Source of the DNA: Apostichopus japonicus
Taxonomy: Eukaryota > Echinodermata > Holothuroidea > Aspidochirotida > Stichopodidae
Direction: 5' to 3'
Length of the DNA: 11,000 bases
Assembly (NCBI RefSeq): GCF_037975245.1
Contig: NC_092576.1
Span: 38,955,111 to 38,966,110, forward strand
Shown here: positions 8,384 to 11,000 of the stretch, piece by piece
Numbering within the stretch: position 1 is the stretch's first letter
How the letters are laid out: every line of letters begins with the position of its first letter
Notes under the pieces: generated by a model
Databases searched by the model: none
What the model was told of the DNA's origin: nothing
What the model saw: the letters and a program-made list of their open reading frames with translations, nothing else
Program-made: the position numbers and the translations under genes

Positions 8384-8482
8384 GATCCCATCACAAAGAC
8401 CATAATCACCATCAACATCATTATCATCACCACCATCATCATCATAATCTTCATCCCCATTATCTCCATCATCGACCTCCAC

Positions 8483-8533
8483 GATCATCACAGAAACGGA
8501 CACCACCAACCCAACGTCATCGTAATAATCACC
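8483..8533 (+). repeat. Segmental duplication pair 1, copy B
   Basis: Second copy of 8221-8266, sharing CACAGAAACGG and CGTCATCGTAATAAT, with a 5-bp insertion and a few substitutions. It marks the boundary between the degenerate left and purer right halves of the array. Confidence 0.75.
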
Positions 8534-8574
8534 ATCATTATCATCACCATCATTATCATCACCATCATTATCAT
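8530..8574 (+). repeat. Three perfect 15-bp units (CACCATCATTATCAT)
   Basis: Identical 15-mers at 8530-8544, 8545-8559 and 8560-8574, followed by a CATTAT-rich run. The perfect identity suggests recent local expansion. Confidence 0.85.
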
Positions 8575-8688
8575 TATCATTATCATCATTATCATTATCA
8601 TCACCATCATCATTATCATTATCATCACCACCATCACCACCATCACCACCACCATCATCATCATCATCATCACCACCATCACCATCAT

Positions 8689-8709
8689 CACCACCACCAC
8701 CACCACCAC
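8689..8709 (+). repeat. (CAC)7 run
   Basis: Seven uninterrupted CAC units; similar runs of five and six occur at 8752-8766 and 9031-9048. The minus strand reads (GTG)n with regularly spaced GG pairs. Confidence 0.85.
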
Positions 8710-8770
8710 CATTACCACCATCACCACCATCATCATCATCATCACCATCATCACCACCACCACCACCATC

Positions 8771-8804
<34 letters not shown>

Positions 8805-8892
8805 ACATCACTACCATCATCATTAGCGTCACTATCACTATCACATTCATCACCATTCGCACCATCATCATCATAACCATCATCATCATCAT

Positions 8893-8952
8893 CATCACCA
8901 TCACCATCACCATCACCATCACCATCACCATCACCATCACCATCACCATCAC
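8893..8952 (+). repeat. (CATCAC)10 hexamer array
   Basis: Ten uninterrupted CATCAC hexamers, flanked on both sides by CAT runs. This is a distinct higher-order unit within the CAY array, implying that CAT-CAC was amplified as one six-base unit. Confidence 0.9.
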
Positions 8953-9126
8953 CATCATCACCATCACCATCACCACCACCACCACTACCATCATCATCAC
9001 CATCACCATCACTATCACCATCATCATCATCACCACCACCACCACCACCATCACCACCATCACCATCATCACCATCACCATCACCATCACCATCATCATC
9101 ATCATCACCATCATCACCATCATCAC

Positions 9127-9165
<39 letters not shown>
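9127..9165 (+). repeat. (CAT)13 pure run
   Basis: Thirteen perfect CAT triplets. A ten-copy run is at 8773-8802. Both are inside the two long G-free stretches. Confidence 0.9.
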
Positions 9166-9167
<2 letters not shown>

Positions 9168-9223
9168 CCATCTCCATTATCTTCATCACAATTATCACTA
9201 CCATTATCATTATCATCATCACC
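9161..9223 (+). repeat. Segmental duplication pair 2, copy A
   Basis: Contains the distinctive CCATCTCCATTATCTTCATC followed by ACAA and CATTATCATTATCATCAT. It recurs at 9429-9491 with few differences, offset 268 bp. Confidence 0.75.
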
Positions 9224-9428
9224 ATCATTATCATTACGACCGTCGTCATCATCAACATCTTCATCACCATGTTCATCACAATCATCACCAGCATCACCAT
9301 TTGTTCAAACCATCATCATCATGATTGGCATCATGATTGTTAACATCATCACTATCATCAACACCATCATCGTCATCGTCATGATCATGATCTCCATTCT
9401 CTTCATCTATATGACCACCATCATCATC

Positions 9429-9491
9429 ATCATCACCATCTCCATTATCTTCATCACAATCATCACCATCATTATCATTATCATCATTACC
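9429..9491 (+). repeat. Segmental duplication pair 2, copy B
   Basis: Second copy of 9161-9223, with the same CCATCTCCATTATCTTCATC word and following CATTAT units, a 3-bp deletion and a few substitutions. The 268-bp offset is close to the 262 bp of the other duplicated pair. Confidence 0.75.
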
Positions 9492-9497
9492 ATCATA

Positions 9498-9527
9498 ATC
9501 ATGATCATGATCATGATCATGATCATG

Positions 9528-9532
<5 letters not shown>
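9498..9532. repeat. Self-complementary (ATGATC)n palindromic block
   Basis: Five consecutive ATGATC hexamers (9501-9530) with ATC before and AT after. The hexamer is its own reverse complement in register, so 9498-9529 and 9501-9532 are each perfect 32-bp palindromes with a GATC every six bases. Further single ATGATCAT switches recur through 9558-9623. Confidence 0.9.
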
Positions 9533-9574
<42 letters not shown>

Positions 9575-9620
9575 CATCATCATCATCATCATCATGATCA
9601 TCATCATCATCATCATCATG

Positions 9621-9622
<2 letters not shown>

Positions 9623-9688
<66 letters not shown>
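9623..9688 (+). repeat. (CAT)22 pure run
   Basis: Twenty-two uninterrupted CAT triplets, the longest perfect run in the window. Its length makes it a likely polymorphic microsatellite and also a place where assembly length may be unreliable. Confidence 0.9.
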
Positions 9689-9689
<1 letters not shown>

Positions 9690-9886
9690 TTCATCACCAT
9701 CTTCTTCACCTTCACCACCATCATCACCGCCACCACCACCATCACAACCATCACCACCACCATCATCATCACTACCATGATCACAACCACCATCATCATC
9801 ATCACCATTACCACCATCACCACCACCACATTCATCACCATCATCACCTTCACCATCACCAACATCATAATCATCAGATACAACCA

Positions 9887-10223
9887 CATATTTTAACGCC
9901 CTTTCAAAAGCATTGTAAAGCGGTACTGTTTATCTATGACCACACGTTCGTATACTTCATAGCCCCTTGTACCTGTCACGGATCACATAACACACTGTGA
10001 AGTTAATTCACATGTTTTATTATGTATTAGCTTGATGTTACTTCTGCGTCACTGAAATGTCAGAGCACAAACAAATCTGAGATGTTTCTGTCATTGTATA
10101 GTTTAGCGGGTGCAAACAAATATTCTTTTCTAAATGTTCCTTTGGCATGAGCAGCATTGTTTCAAAATAAACTTCCATTCGGTGGGTTTCTTTTAGTAAG
10201 TTGAACCATAAGGGTTCTAATTA
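9887..10223. other. Unique-looking flank to the right of the array
   Basis: The array ends abruptly in ordinary AT-rich sequence. No open frame, transposon end or RNA gene is visible. No target duplication was found across the whole array. Confidence 0.5.
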
Positions 10224-10373
10224 AAATATACAATGAGAGACAATTACCGGGAAGAGTAAAGAACGTCCAGATGTCAGCTCCCAACGACCAGACTGGAGAT
10301 TTAGTATGTAGTGCCCTTCGCTTGATCCATAGGGATACCAGAAAACTAAGATATAAATGAAAACCAAGCAGAA
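10224..10373 (-). other. GC-elevated patch with two overlapping open frames, identity unknown
   Basis: The minus strand is open for 50 codons here (peptide includes WYPYGSSEGHY and SGRWELTSGRSLLFPV). A second minus frame is open for 76 codons over 10165-10392 (includes LWIKRRALHTKSPVWSLGAD). Neither has an early ATG. The strip 10240-10345 is clearly more GC-rich than its flanks. Overlapping open frames argue against simple coding and are more like a fragment of an interspersed repeat or an old exon. The VWSLGADIW string superficially recalls kinase subdomain IX, but the other kinase motifs are absent. I do not assign a function. Confidence 0.2.
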
Positions 10374-10783
10374 TTAGGGTAGGTAAACAACATCAACAAA
10401 CAAACATGAAAATACAATATAAAACGGCAGTCAATGATATAATCTATGTTTAAATCAGATCAAACTTTCACAGACTTAGCTACTGAAGCATACACAGTAA
10501 ACAGTTGAATTCCGTTTATAATTCATGAAAAGTCAACAATTTGAATTGAGTAATCCATACAGTATGCTTATCAGACCGGTCAGTGAAACTAATTTGATAT
10601 TTTTGTTTGATTGTGCCAGTCCATTAAGTTTCGTATGAACACAAGACTGGTTACTAGAAGATTGAGAACACGTGCAAGAAGAAAGACCAATGGGAGCAAT
10701 CAGTTTGTCTCAGTGTTTTTCTCCAAAGCTAAATTTGTGATACCGACATAATTATATCCGGGACTATTTTTATTACCGGTCTG

Positions 10784-10796
10784 GTTGCATAGCAAC
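10784..10796. promoter_or_regulatory. X-box-like inverted repeat (possible RFX site)
   Basis: GTTGCATAGCAAC is a perfect 5-bp inverted repeat (GTTGC/GCAAC) with a 3-bp centre. It resembles the X-box bound by RFX transcription factors, matching eleven of twelve half-site positions with a one-base spacer. X-boxes often lie upstream of ciliary genes in animals, but no promoter or first exon is visible nearby, so function is speculative. Confidence 0.25.
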
Positions 10797-10863
10797 ACTA
10801 AAATATGTTAAAAGTGGAAGGGTCAAGTTGCCATTATTCGATAATTGAGAAGACTGTTAAAAC

Positions 10864-10877
10864 ATATTTGCAAATAT
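10864..10877. other. 14-bp perfect palindrome ATATTTGCAAATAT
   Basis: A perfect palindrome in AT-rich DNA. It may be chance. No paired element or transcript end is associated with it. Confidence 0.35.
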
Positions 10878-11000
10878 TTAGCATCTGTCCTCCAATTTGC
10901 ATAAATTTGATATATGTTTATATTATAAAGCAAACATAAATTGTGTGCAATTTTCATTTCAAACATTTTGTGTTCGTTTGGAATGTAATGTATACAAAAC

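Larger units (their letters stand above)
6974..9886. repeat. ~2.9-kb (CAY)n / (RTG)n trinucleotide-derived satellite array
   Basis: Almost every triplet is CAT or CAC on the plus strand, interrupted by CAA, CTA, CGT, TTAT and short indels that shift the register. The left edge is (TCC)n at 6974-7003, becoming (ACC)n at 7005-7020 and then CAY. The left half (7020-8500) is degenerate, with many substitutions. The right half (8523-9690) is much purer, with perfect runs of CAT and CAC. Because CAT, ATC, TCA, CAC, ACC and CCA are all sense codons, every plus frame tends to stay open (His, Ile/Thr, Ser/Pro). On the minus strand the Met/Val and Asp/Gly frames also stay open. This explains all the long low-complexity frames between 6850 and 9900, which I do not annotate as genes. 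Position relative to any transcript is unknown. Confidence 0.95.
10374..11000. other. AT-rich right edge without a supported gene
   Basis: No open frame of note. It includes the X-box-like site, the palindrome above and an ATTTGCAT octamer at 10895-10902. Nothing suggests that a gene enters from the right edge. Confidence 0.5.

Noticed and set aside
6974-9886. CRISPR array
   Set aside because: No constant repeat with unique spacers and no cas genes. The periodicity is triplet-based and the setting is eukaryotic.
6853-9896. Long open frames on both strands encoding Ile/Thr-, His-, Ser/Pro-, Met/Val- and Asp/Gly-rich proteins
   Set aside because: They are the automatic translation of CAT/CAC triplets and their complement. 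Several frames on both strands are open over the same bases, residues are limited to those encoded by CAY/RTG rotations, and frames swap identity at each indel.
10224-10392. Protein kinase subdomain IX-like string VWSLGADIW
   Set aside because: No APE, DFG or catalytic-loop motif nearby, the open frame has no start, and a second open frame overlaps the same bases.
2612-10902. Octamer motifs ATGCAAAT/ATTTGCAT at 2612, 5114 and 10895 and CACGTG E-boxes near 998, 3119 and 10670
   Set aside because: The counts are not clearly above chance for 11 kb of AT-rich DNA, and no promoter context is present.

Overview
This window looks like non-coding DNA from an animal nuclear genome. It is AT-rich and has no bacterial-style gene packing, ribosome-binding sites or operons. 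The longest open frames outside the repeat are under 90 codons, and scattered degenerate mobile-element remnants are visible. I cannot name the species. Several tRNA-derived SINE-like heads, a short element with CAGTGGYGTGC termini and a very long CAT/CAC array would fit an invertebrate such as a mollusc or other lophotrochozoan, but that is inference, not proof. I found no complete protein-coding gene, tRNA, rRNA or CRISPR array that I would defend.

Layout. (1) 1-6973 is mostly AT-rich intergenic or intronic sequence. It carries a SINE-like head on the minus strand (236-295) and a better SINE candidate on the plus strand (about 1140-1380), with a tRNA-like head and a body holding three consecutive small hairpins. 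It also holds a diverged dispersed repeat pair (389-419 and 2643-2677), a G13 tract (2861), a candidate hAT-like MITE with 15-bp inverted ends (3688-4008) and a third SINE-like head (4537-4682). A few splice-flanked, exon-like segments occur (2347-2444, 4407-4449, 5224-5389), but their reading phases do not chain into one gene. (2) 6974-9886 is one continuous, roughly 2.9-kb trinucleotide-derived array. It starts as (TCC)n, passes through (ACC)n and becomes (CAY)n, that is CAT/CAC, on the plus strand. It contains hexamer, 9-mer, 15-mer and 21-mer higher-order units, two segmental duplications about 262-268 bp apart, a CpG-bearing block, G-free runs of 303 and 378 nt, and a pure (CAT)22. (3) 9887-11000 returns to AT-rich single-copy-looking DNA, with a GC-elevated patch near 10224-10373 and an X-box-like inverted repeat near 10784.

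The long open frames in 6850-9900 encode Ile/Thr-, His-, Ser/Pro-, Met/Val- or Asp/Gly-rich strings. They are the forced translation of CAY/RTG triplets: no plus-strand phase of CAT/CAC contains a stop, and two of three minus phases do not either. I do not annotate them as genes. The most rewarding parts for follow-up are the internal architecture of the array and the SINE body with its hairpins. I saw no convincing new multi-gene biological system.
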